Positions 35,363 through 42,969 of a stretch of 64,000 nt of DNA are shown here, one piece after another. The notes under the pieces were generated by a model that made no database searches, had not been told where the DNA came from, and saw nothing but the letters and a program-made list of their open reading frames with translations. Position 1 is the first letter of the stretch. The number at the start of each line of letters is the position of its first letter. The DNA comes from an uncultured Eubacteriales bacterium. GTDB lineage: Bacteria > Bacillota > Clostridia > Oscillospirales > CAG-272. Both the position numbers and the translations under genes were made by a program. The DNA is taken from the NCBI GenBank assembly GCA_934525675.1, contig CAKSZH010000001.1:310001-374000 (forward strand), read 5' to 3'.

Positions 35363-35970
35363 TACAGTCTGATCTCCGTATAATAAGATATTTGTTTCCA
35401 CAGTTCGTCGCGCCCCTCACCTTTGAGGGAAGAAAACGGGATGACCGGCGTTCCTTCCCGGAGCGACGGATGCGAGAGCGCGGCAGAAAGACTTGCCCGG
35501 CGTTCGGTCTGATTGAGCTTGTCGGTTTTGGTCAGTACCAGAACATAAGGGATCTTTGCCTGATTCAGGAAATCCAGCATCATGGCGTCGTCCGCGGTAA
35601 TGCCGACGCGGCTGTCCGCGAGCTGAACCACCAGAGAAAGGCGGTCGATGTTGGGATTTTTCGTGAAGTAACTGTCCGTCAGGGTGGAGAAGGTCTCTTT
35701 CCTGTCAAAACTGCGCTTTGCAAAGCCGTAGCCCGGCAGATCGACGAAGAACAGCTTTTTGTCAATGTCATAGAAGTTGACCGTTATGGTTTTCCCCGGC
35801 GCGGAGGATACCCGCGCGAAGCTCTTCCTGCCGAGCAGGGTGTTGACGAGCGAACTTTTTCCCACGTTGGACCTGCCCGACAGGGCGACCTGCGGCATGG
35901 GATCACGGGGGAACTGGTCGGGTCTGCCTGCACTCAGACGGATGGATACATTTTGCAGATTCAGCGGCAT
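35362..35970 (-). CDS. ysxC: Ribosome biogenesis GTPase YsxC/EngB
   Basis: The 202-residue GTPase acts in 50S subunit assembly. It shows G1 GRSNVGKSSL, G3 DLPGYGFAK and G4 TKTDKLN. The lon-ysxC order is common in Firmicutes. The start follows AAGGAGG, 52 bases after the lon stop codon. Confidence 0.94.
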   Translation of the reverse strand: MPLNLQNVSIRLSAGRPDQFPRDPMPQVALSGRSNVGKSSLVNTLLGRKSFARVSSAPGKTITVNFYDIDKKLFFVDLPGYGFAKRSFDRKETFSTLTDSYFTKNPNIDRLSLVVQLADSRVGITADDAMMLDFLNQAKIPYVLVLTKTDKLNQTERRASLSAALSHPSLREGTPVIPFSSLKGEGRDELWKQISYYTEIRL

Positions 35971-36022
35971 GACTGCCTCCTTCTTGAAGTGATCGTTGGG
36001 GAATGGCTGTCCCGTGCCGGGA

Positions 36023-38440
36023 TCAGACCGCTGCGCCGGGCTTCGTGCCGGAGACGGAGAGCGCCACAGGGATCAGGGGAACCTTTTCCTCACCGATAAC
36101 GGCGGGGCGCGGCAGGAGCGCCGCGGAAAGGACCTCCTCCGCCCGGCGGCAGGGAATGAAGTGCAGGTGTTCGCGCACGGTCACGTCGATCTCGTCAAGA
36201 TCCCGCACATTGTCGGCGGGGATGCATACGTCGCGGATGCCGGCGGAATACGCAGCCATGGTCTTTTCCTTGAGCCCGCCGATCGCCAGCACGTTCCCGC
36301 GCAGGGTGACTTCACCGGTCATGGCAATATCACGCCGGACGGGGCGCCCGGTCAGTGCGCTGACAAGCGCCGTTACGATGGTGACGCCTGCGGACGGACC
36401 GTCCTTGGGGACGGCTCCTTCGGGAAAATGAATATGAATGTCCTTCGCTTTGTAGAAGTCGGTCGGAATACCGTATTCACGGGCGATGGAACGCACATAA
36501 CTGACGGCAATCTTTGCGGATTCCTGCATGACTTCACCGAGCGAGCCGGTCAGCTCGATCTTTCCGGTGCCGTCCAGAATTGCCGCTTCCACCTTCAGCA
36601 TATCTCCGCCCGCCTCCGTGTAGGCCAGCCCGTTGACGGTGCCGATCTCGTCGGTTTCGGTAAGACAGTCGGGAAGCAGTTTCCTTGCGCCAAGGAAATC
36701 CTTGACGTTGTTTTCGTCGATGCGGACGGTTTTCACCTTGTCCTCCAGCATCTTCTTTGCAGATTTACGGCAGAGATCCGCGATCTTTCGCTCCAGATTC
36801 CGGACGCCCGCCTCGCGGGTGTAATAGTTGATGATCTCGTCGATCGCACCGTCGGAGATCTTCAGATTCCGCTTGGTCAGCCCGTGACGCTTTAACTGCT
36901 TGGGAATCAGATGATTTTTTGCAATCCCCATCTTTTCCCGTTTGGTGTAGGAGGACAGCTCGATGACCTCCATACGGTCGATCAGGGGACGGGGAACATT
37001 GTCAAGCGAGTTTGCCGTGGCAATGAACATACAGCCCGAGAGGTCAAAGGGAAGTTCGATGAAGTGGTCGCGGAAGGTCTTGTTCTGTTCGGAGTCGAGT
37101 ACCTCCAGCATTGCAGAGGTCGGGTCTCCGTTTGCGCCGGAGCTCATTTTGTCGATTTCATCGAGCAGGATCAACGGATTGTTGACTCCCGCGTCGGAGA
37201 TGGCGGTGATGAGGCGTCCGGGCATGGAACCGATGTAGGTTTTCCGGTGACCGCGGATATCTGCCTCGTCCCGGATGCCGCCGAGCGAGACCCGCGCGTA
37301 TTTGCGGTGAAGCGCACGTGCAACGGATTTTGCGATCGAAGTTTTGCCGACGCCGGGAGGTCCGACCAGACAGATGATCTGGCTGCCGAGTTCCGGGGTC
37401 AGCTGACGGACTGCAAGAAATTCCAGAATACGCGTTTTGACCTTTTCCAGACCGTCGTGATCTTCGTCAAGAATCTTGCGTGCCAGGTCAATATTGACCC
37501 GGTCGTGAGAGGATTTCCGCCACGGCAGGTCAAGGCAGATGTCAAGGTAATTGCTGATGACACTCGCTTCGGCGGAGCCGAACGGCGTCTGGGCGAGGCG
37601 GTCGTTTTCCTTAAGCAGTTTCTTTTTGACTTCATCCGGCAGATCTGCCTTGCGGATGCGTTCCTGATATTCATCGATCTCGCTCTGCGCACCGTCTCCG
37701 AGTTCCTCCTGGATGACGTGCATCTGCTCGCGGAGATAATATTCCCGCTGATTTTTGCTGATGTTGTCCTGGACGCGGCGCTGGATCTCTTCTTCACACA
37801 GAAGCAGATCGTATTCCTTCTGAAGAATGGAAATCAGCGTTTCCACCCGCGCAAGCGGTTCAAATACCTCCAGCACCGCCTGCTTGTCCTCCGGACGGAT
37901 GAGCAACTGTGCGGCAATAAAATCCGCAAGCTGCCCCGGGTTGCGGATGGCTCGGATTGCAATCAGAAGATCGGGAGAAAAATTCGGCAGATGGGAGGTG
38001 AAACGATTCAGCATTTCATAGGTTTTCTGAAGGTATGCCTCCGCAACCGTTTCGTCTCCCTCTGCCATGGCAACGGTTTTGCACATGACATCCGCGGTGA
38101 CATACGCGCCTATCCGGTGAAAATCCCGCACAATGGCTCGGGAGTAACCTTCGGTGATCAGCCTCACGGTCCCGTCCGACGTTTTAAGCAGTTGCTTGAT
38201 CTTTGCGACCGTGCCGACCGATGCGATGTTGGCGGGGTTGATTGCGGAATGCGCGTCCTGCGCGCCGGAGACGGAAACAAGCAGAGCGAAGGAATTCCCG
38301 CGGTCCGCCGCTTCTGCGGCAGCGATGGATGCCTCATCCGCGATCTCAAAATTCAATGTAACAGAAGGGAACGCGACGGCACTCCGAAGCAGGATCAGAG
38401 GCAGTGTCAACTGTTCCGTGTTTTCGATATATGTGGGCAT
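36023..38440 (-). CDS. lon: ATP-dependent protease Lon
   Basis: The 805-residue protease contains an N-terminal substrate-binding domain (about 10-200), an AAA+ module with Walker A GPPGVGKTS, and a C-terminal protease domain with the catalytic Ser in KDGPSAGV near 680 and a downstream Lys. It degrades misfolded and regulatory proteins in the cytosol. Length and domain order match LonA. The start follows AAAGGAA. A palindrome near the promoter suggests repressor control. Confidence 0.95.
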   Translation of the reverse strand: MPTYIENTEQLTLPLILLRSAVAFPSVTLNFEIADEASIAAAEAADRGNSFALLVSVSGAQDAHSAINPANIASVGTVAKIKQLLKTSDGTVRLITEGYSRAIVRDFHRIGAYVTADVMCKTVAMAEGDETVAEAYLQKTYEMLNRFTSHLPNFSPDLLIAIRAIRNPGQLADFIAAQLLIRPEDKQAVLEVFEPLARVETLISILQKEYDLLLCEEEIQRRVQDNISKNQREYYLREQMHVIQEELGDGAQSEIDEYQERIRKADLPDEVKKKLLKENDRLAQTPFGSAEASVISNYLDICLDLPWRKSSHDRVNIDLARKILDEDHDGLEKVKTRILEFLAVRQLTPELGSQIICLVGPPGVGKTSIAKSVARALHRKYARVSLGGIRDEADIRGHRKTYIGSMPGRLITAISDAGVNNPLILLDEIDKMSSGANGDPTSAMLEVLDSEQNKTFRDHFIELPFDLSGCMFIATANSLDNVPRPLIDRMEVIELSSYTKREKMGIAKNHLIPKQLKRHGLTKRNLKISDGAIDEIINYYTREAGVRNLERKIADLCRKSAKKMLEDKVKTVRIDENNVKDFLGARKLLPDCLTETDEIGTVNGLAYTEAGGDMLKVEAAILDGTGKIELTGSLGEVMQESAKIAVSYVRSIAREYGIPTDFYKAKDIHIHFPEGAVPKDGPSAGVTIVTALVSALTGRPVRRDIAMTGEVTLRGNVLAIGGLKEKTMAAYSAGIRDVCIPADNVRDLDEIDVTVREHLHFIPCRRAEEVLSAALLPRPAVIGEEKVPLIPVALSVSGTKPGAAV

Positions 38441-38464
38441 GACATGGGTTCCTTTCGGGTATTA

Positions 38465-38482
38465 CTGAACAAAAATGTTCAG
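38465..38482. promoter_or_regulatory. Palindrome in the lon promoter region
   Basis: CTGAACA and TGTTCAG arms flank AAAA. On the minus strand a TATAAT lies just upstream, at 38490-38495, so the palindrome would cover the transcription start. The spacing does not fit LexA, CtsR or HrcA sites. Confidence 0.5.
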
Positions 38483-38562
38483 TTTAATATTATAACACAG
38501 ATCCGTCGGGATTTCTACCCCTGTTACGAATTTTTTTCAATATTATTATTATAAATTATAAT

Positions 38563-38592
38563 TCAAAAAACCCGCGGGCAAGACCCGCGGGC
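38563..38592 (-). terminator. Terminator of the candidate small RNA
   Basis: On the minus strand two CCCGCGGG blocks (38571-38578 and 38584-38591) form an 8-bp all-GC stem and are followed by TTTTTTG. No minus-strand protein gene ends here. Confidence 0.85.
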
Positions 38593-38720
38593 AATATATT
38601 CAGGGAGCACAGGCATCGACTGTTCCGGCGTGGCACATATCATGAGATTGATATTCCGTCAGAGAAGTGGACAACTGTGCTGTTGCAGGTGGGGGGACCG
38701 GTTATTTTCCGATTGCCTGC
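38563..38720 (-). ncRNA. Candidate small RNA, about 160 nt, unassigned
   Basis: A consensus promoter on the minus strand (38727-38755) and a strong terminator bracket a stretch with no reading frame of note. The predicted 5' end GCAGGC and the later GAUGCCUGUGC can pair and close the molecule. Inner hairpins include CAAC/GUUG (near 38675) and AUAUCA/UGAUAU (near 38644). A C-rich stretch UCCCCCCACC (38687-38696) looks unpaired and could bind G-rich ribosome-binding sites. I could not match it to 6S, SRP, tmRNA or RNase P. Confidence 0.6.
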
Positions 38721-38726
38721 TTGCCT

Positions 38727-38755
38727 ATTATAACGCAAAGTGCCCGGTTTGTAAA
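38727..38755 (-). promoter_or_regulatory. Sigma-A promoter of the candidate small RNA
   Basis: On the minus strand TTTACA (38750-38755), 17 bp and TATAAT (38727-38732) form a strong promoter that no protein gene uses. Confidence 0.8.
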
Positions 38756-38924
38756 GTGTTCATTATTGACGATTTTTCGGGAGAAAATTCGTGGAAATCC
38801 ATAAAGAGAAAAAACAGTGCTTCGGAAGGGGCGATATTTAGAGATTTTGCCGATAGACACAATGTCGTACCGGACCCGGAAAACGGCTTTGGAGCAGGTG
38901 TTTCGGAAAAAATTCAAAAAAGGC

Positions 38925-38953
38925 TTGACAAGCCGGAAAACATATGATATAAT
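38925..38953 (+). promoter_or_regulatory. Sigma-A promoter of infC-rpmI-rplT
   Basis: TTGACA (38925-38930), 17 bp and TATAAT (38948-38953) with an extended TGA. A leader of about 130 bases follows, with a small GCCGG/CCGGC hairpin near 39023. An L20-binding leader is expected here in Firmicutes, but I could not fold one with confidence. Confidence 0.88.
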
Positions 38954-39091
38954 ACAGCCAAATGAAGCAGAACAGTTCCGTTCTCACCGTACCGCATTGG
39001 CGCGTACGTGTCTGATATTTTGCCGGCTGACCGGCTTTGTATCGTGCGGAAACTGCTTCCGCGCGAATTTTTATTTTGGAGGTGTTTACCT

Positions 39092-39616
39092 ATCAGCGCA
39101 AAGGAACAGGGCAACCTCATCAATGAGGACATTACGTCAAGAGAAGTGCGTCTCATCGGAGCCGACGGCGAACAGCTCGGCATTATGGCGACGCAGAAGG
39201 CGCTTCAGATCGCTTATGACAAGGGACTTGATCTTGTTATGATGTCAGCACAGGCGGATCCGCCTGCCTGCAAGATCATGGATTACGGCAAATTCCGTTT
39301 TGAAAAAGAAAAGCGGGAAAAGGAAGCCAGAAAGAAGCAGCAGATCGTGGAGCTCAAGGAAATCCAGCTCTCCTGCCGTATTGACGATCACGATTTTGAT
39401 ACCAAGGTCGGTCACGCAAAGCGTTTTCTGACCGCCGGTAACAAGGTGAGAGTGGTACTTCGCTTCAAGGGACGTGAAATGAGCCACCTGGATCTCGGGC
39501 GGAATGTGATGGAACGGTTTGAAGCGGCGTGTGCGGAACTTGGCTCGGTCGATAAGCGCCCGGTGCTGGACGGACGTTTCCTCAGCATGGTCGTTTCGCC
39601 TCTCAAAAACAAATAA
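39092..39616 (+). CDS. infC: Translation initiation factor IF-3, rare ATC start
   Basis: The 174-residue IF-3 has both domains, with LINEDITSREVRLIGADGEQLG at the N-terminus and the C-terminal GREMSHLDLG region. It prevents premature subunit joining and checks start codons. GGAGGTG lies at 39079-39085, and the only suitable codon at the right distance is ATC at 39092. No ATG, GTG or TTG in frame fits. Non-standard AUU/AUC starts in infC are known and allow IF-3 to limit its own synthesis. Confidence 0.9.
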   Translation: MSAKEQGNLINEDITSREVRLIGADGEQLGIMATQKALQIAYDKGLDLVMMSAQADPPACKIMDYGKFRFEKEKREKEARKKQQIVELKEIQLSCRIDDHDFDTKVGHAKRFLTAGNKVRVVLRFKGREMSHLDLGRNVMERFEAACAELGSVDKRPVLDGRFLSMVVSPLKNK

Positions 39617-39694
39617 GATTGACAGCCCACGGGCAGTTGATACACGCGGCGGTGCCGCACAGCAGATTTTTTGTGAAAACAAGGAGTATTCATT

Positions 39695-39889
39695 ATGGGA
39701 AAAATCAAAACACATAAGGCTTCTGCCAAGAGATTTTCCGTTACCGGTACCGGCAAGGTCAAGATGTTTCATTGCCAGCACCGTCACAACACGGGTCTGA
39801 AGTCCGCGAAGAGAAAGAGAACTCTTCGCAGCGCGTCTTACCTGAGCGAGTCCATGACCGCCAACATCAAGACGCTGATCCAGAAGTAA
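39695..39889 (+). CDS. rpmI: 50S ribosomal protein L35
   Basis: The 64-residue protein begins MGKIKTHKASAKRFSVTGTGKVK and is strongly basic, as L35 should be. AAGGAG precedes the ATG. It sits between infC and rplT in the standard order. Confidence 0.96.
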   Translation: MGKIKTHKASAKRFSVTGTGKVKMFHCQHRHNTGLKSAKRKRTLRSASYLSESMTANIKTLIQK

Positions 39890-39913
39890 TCGAAAGACAA
39901 GGAGGAACGGAAA

Positions 39914-40267
39914 ATGGCAAGAGTTAAGGGCGCAATGATGACGCGCAAGAGAAGAAAGAGTGTTCTGAAGGCAGCGAAGGGTTACTGGGGAGCAAAATCC
40001 AAACATTTCAAGATGGCTAAAGAAGCCGTCATGAAGAGCGGCAACTACGCATTCGCCGGCCGGAAGATGAAGAAGAGAGATTTCCGCAGTCTGTGGATTA
40101 CGAGAATCTCCGCACAGGCAAAGGTCAACGGCATGAACTATTCGACCTTCATGCACGGACTCAAGCAGGCCGGTGTTACGCTGAACCGTAAGATGCTCGC
40201 CGAGATCGCAGTTTCTGACAAAGAAGCGTTTGCGGCACTCGCGGCACAGGCAAAGGCAGCGCTTTAA
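39914..40267 (+). CDS. rplT: 50S ribosomal protein L20
   Basis: The 117-residue protein begins MARVKGAMMTRKRRKSVLKAAKGYWG and contains RDFRSLWITRISAQAKVNGMNYS, both conserved in L20. It binds 23S rRNA early in assembly and in Firmicutes represses its own operon through the leader mRNA. AGGAGGA precedes the ATG. Confidence 0.96.
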   Translation: MARVKGAMMTRKRRKSVLKAAKGYWGAKSKHFKMAKEAVMKSGNYAFAGRKMKKRDFRSLWITRISAQAKVNGMNYSTFMHGLKQAGVTLNRKMLAEIAVSDKEAFAALAAQAKAAL

Positions 40268-40275
40268 GGAAATTT

Positions 40276-40304
40276 ACCCGGTATGAAAATACCGGGTTTT
40301 TCTG
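40276..40304 (+). terminator. Terminator after rplT
   Basis: ACCCGGTAT and ATACCGGGT form a 9-bp stem with a GAAA tetraloop, followed by TTTTTCT. Confidence 0.92.
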
Positions 40305-40338
40305 TTTTATCCGGGTCCGACAGCGGAGCATCCGGTAC

Positions 40339-40395
40339 GCTGACGCGATGCTCCGGAGCTGACGCGATGTCCCGGAACCGACGTGATGTTCCGGG
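40339..40395. repeat. Three tandem 19-bp repeats
   Basis: The units GCTGACGCGATGCTCCGGA (40339-40357), GCTGACGCGATGTCCCGGA (40358-40376) and ACCGACGTGATGTTCCGGG (40377-40395) follow one another without gaps. A degenerate fourth copy precedes them near 40318. They lie between the rplT terminator and the methylase gene. Confidence 0.75.
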
Positions 40396-40554
40396 AAGAA
40401 AAACAACGGTTGCGGCAGAACCGCCGCAGGTCGATTGATGAGTTCCCGAATCTCCGGTTGACGGTAAAATGCAAAGTGTTACAGAATTGATTTACCGAAA
40501 CAAATATGCAAAAATGTGTCGGTAAACTTGTGCTCGGAAAGGATGGCAAAAGGC

Positions 40555-41400
40555 ATGGAAGAGATCATTACCTCCCGGCAGAACCGGCAGGTGGTCCGGC
40601 TGATGAAGCTGACGGACAGAAAGAATCGCGACGCGGAACGCGCCTTCCGTTTTGATGGAATCAAGCTGTTCTGCGAAGCGGTACGAAACGGCGTGGAGAT
40701 AGAAACCGTGTTCGTCAGGGCTTCGTCCTCTTCAAGGCTGACAGAACGGGCACAGGCGATCGGCGGTTGCGGAGAAGCGTTTTCTTCCGTTCCGTGTGTG
40801 GTATTGGAGGACAGCCTCTTTGATCGGGTTTCGGAAGAAAAATCGCCCGACGGAGTAATATGTGTCGCAAAATATATTGACAAACTCCACAAAATCATTA
40901 CAATAAATAATAAAGGCGAAAAAACGGACGGATTTCTCCCGCCCCGGGAGGAGCATCTGATCCTCCTGGAATCGGTACGTGATCCTGCCAATATCGGCGC
41001 GGTGATCCGCAGCGCTGCCGCGCTGGGAGCCGACCGGATGATCCTGTCCGCCGATTGCGCCGACCTGTATAACGCGAAAACCGTGCGCGCGTCCATGGGG
41101 ACTCTGTTCCGCATGCGTATCGATCGGACGGATGATCTGGCAGGATATATCAGCATATTACGGGCATCCGGCAGACGTGTGTTCGCCGCGGCGCTTGATG
41201 CGTGCGCAGTGCGTCTCGGTTCCTTTGCACCGCTTCCCGGTGACTGTGCCGTAATCGGCAATGAAGGGCACGGGTTGACGGCAGGTGCTCTTGATGCATG
41301 TACCCGGACGGTATATATCCCCATGCGCGAGGGAGTGGAATCGCTCAACGCGGCAGTTGCCGCGTCGTTGTTTCTGTGGGAACTGGCAAAGAGGAACTGA
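40555..41400 (+). CDS. TrmH/SpoU-family RNA 2'-O-methyltransferase
   Basis: The 281-residue protein has an N-terminal substrate-binding domain (about 1-110) and a SPOUT methylase domain with the three SpoU motifs: LESVRDPANIGAVIRSAAALGAD, PGDCAVIGNEGHGL and IPMREGVESLNAAVAASLFLWE. It would methylate a ribose in rRNA or tRNA with SAM; the target base is unknown. ATG 40555 is used; an ATG at 40543 in the same frame is possible but too close to the purine-rich stretch before it. Confidence 0.88.
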   Translation: MEEIITSRQNRQVVRLMKLTDRKNRDAERAFRFDGIKLFCEAVRNGVEIETVFVRASSSSRLTERAQAIGGCGEAFSSVPCVVLEDSLFDRVSEEKSPDGVICVAKYIDKLHKIITINNKGEKTDGFLPPREEHLILLESVRDPANIGAVIRSAAALGADRMILSADCADLYNAKTVRASMGTLFRMRIDRTDDLAGYISILRASGRRVFAAALDACAVRLGSFAPLPGDCAVIGNEGHGLTAGALDACTRTVYIPMREGVESLNAAVAASLFLWELAKRN

Positions 41401-41471
41401 ACGGGAGAACCGACGTATTATAGAAAGAACGGGTTTTGCACCGTTTCCGAAGAAAGCGAGGAGGGAAAGAA

Positions 41472-42944
41472 ATGAAGCAGGATGATCTGTTCTGGATCTG
41501 GCTGTCGCTCAGATTGGGCCCGAATAATCCGGCATTTCTCGACCTGTTCCGCTGTGTCGGCAAGCCGTACGATATTTATCGCGCGGACGCCGAACTGCTG
41601 GAGCAGGTGTCCGGAATCAAGGACAGTGTCCGGACCGCGCTTGCGGACAAGCGTCTGTCCGAGGCGCAGAATATTCTTTCCTGGTGCCGGGAAAACCGCG
41701 CGGTGCTTTGCCGCTACGGGGAGAGTACCTATCCCACGCGGCTTCTCGAGCTCAAGCGTCCTCCGCTGATCCTGTACGTGCAGGGTCATATCCCGGATCT
41801 CACCAAAAAGCTGTGCGTCGGCGTGGTCGGAACGCGCAATTGCTCCGAATACGGCGCGCATACCGCGTATAAAATATCCTATGAACTGGCAACTGCCGGT
41901 GCGGTGATTGTCAGCGGTATGGCGAAGGGAATCGACGGCGTTGCCGCGGCAGGTGCGCTTGCCGCCGGCGGATATACCGTTGCAGTGCTCGGCTGCGGGC
42001 TGGATGTGGTTTATCCCAAGGCACACGCGGGTTTGATGAAGGAGATCATCCGCCGCGGTGCGGTCATTACGGAGTATCCGCCTTTTGCTGAACCGAACGG
42101 CAAGCACTTTCCGGTACGGAACCGGATTATCAGCGGTCTTTCGGACGGCGCGCTGATCGTGGAAGCCCCGGCACACAGCGGCGCCATGATTACCGCAGAC
42201 ATTGCAAGTGACCAGGGGCGCGTGATCTACGCGACACCCGGAAACGTGGATTCCGAGCGCTCGGAAGGGCCCAACCGGCTGATCCGCGACGGCGCACAGG
42301 TCGTCCTTGACGGACACGACGTGCTTCATCCGTTCCTGAATCGGTTTCAGCAGTACCTGTCCCCGGAACGTATCCGCAGAGTCGGAAAGAAATCGGAATA
42401 TAACCCGGCGGTGTTTGCAAAGCTGCATATGCCGGATTATGCGGAGCTTGCAAGAAAACAGGGGCAACGTACACCTCTTGCCGAGGAGGATTCCGCGGGA
42501 CTTGCGGAGGCAATGACCGAAAAGCTGTCCGCCGCGCCTGATACCGCGGCTCCCGCGCCGGTCGCATTTGCGAAGCCGAAAAAGCCACAGCAAAAACGCG
42601 GAAGCGATTCCGGAGAACCGGAAAAGCATGTATCTGCCGCAACAGAGGGGAGGACGGGCAAGCCCGGAAGAACCGCACCGGTCGGGCGGACGGGGAACGG
42701 GCCGGAAAGTCCGCAAGCCCCCAAAACGCCCGAACGTTCGTCCGACCGCTCCGGAGAGGCGCTCGCCTCGCTGTCGGAAAAGTACAGGAAGATTTTTACG
42801 GATCTTCCGATGGATCAGCCGTTTTCGCCGGATCAGATCGTCAAGCTCGGATATTCCACGGTGGATGTCCTGACAGCTATGACCGTTCTGGAAGTCAAAG
42901 GACTTGTCCGGTCGCTTCCCGGCGGGTTGTATCAACGTAACTGA
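41472..42944 (+). CDS. dprA: DNA-processing protein DprA
   Basis: The 490-residue protein has the DprA Rossmann domain (VGVVGTRNCSEYGAHTAYK, VSGMAKGIDGVAAAGAL, VLGCGLDVVYPKAH, EYPPFAEPNGKHFPVRNRIISGLSDGALIVEA). It is long for the family because of a low-complexity Pro/Ser/Lys linker (about 335-435) before the C-terminal winged helix (about 440-490). DprA loads RecA on incoming single-stranded DNA. The ATG at 41472 follows GAGGAGGGAAAG. topA follows, a common pairing. Confidence 0.94.
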   Translation: MKQDDLFWIWLSLRLGPNNPAFLDLFRCVGKPYDIYRADAELLEQVSGIKDSVRTALADKRLSEAQNILSWCRENRAVLCRYGESTYPTRLLELKRPPLILYVQGHIPDLTKKLCVGVVGTRNCSEYGAHTAYKISYELATAGAVIVSGMAKGIDGVAAAGALAAGGYTVAVLGCGLDVVYPKAHAGLMKEIIRRGAVITEYPPFAEPNGKHFPVRNRIISGLSDGALIVEAPAHSGAMITADIASDQGRVIYATPGNVDSERSEGPNRLIRDGAQVVLDGHDVLHPFLNRFQQYLSPERIRRVGKKSEYNPAVFAKLHMPDYAELARKQGQRTPLAEEDSAGLAEAMTEKLSAAPDTAAPAPVAFAKPKKPQQKRGSDSGEPEKHVSAATEGRTGKPGRTAPVGRTGNGPESPQAPKTPERSSDRSGEALASLSEKYRKIFTDLPMDQPFSPDQIVKLGYSTVDVLTAMTVLEVKGLVRSLPGGLYQRN

Positions 42945-42969
42945 ATCGAAACAATATACGGAGGTCTTC

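Noticed and set aside
38465..38482. LexA/SOS box in front of lon
   Set aside because: GAAC and GTTC are present, but six bases separate them; LexA sites of Gram-positive bacteria have four.
38563..38720. 6S RNA, SRP RNA or tmRNA
   Set aside because: Length and closing helix could suit 6S RNA, but the inner part does not form the long rod with a central bubble, and no SRP tetraloop motif or tRNA-like ends are present.
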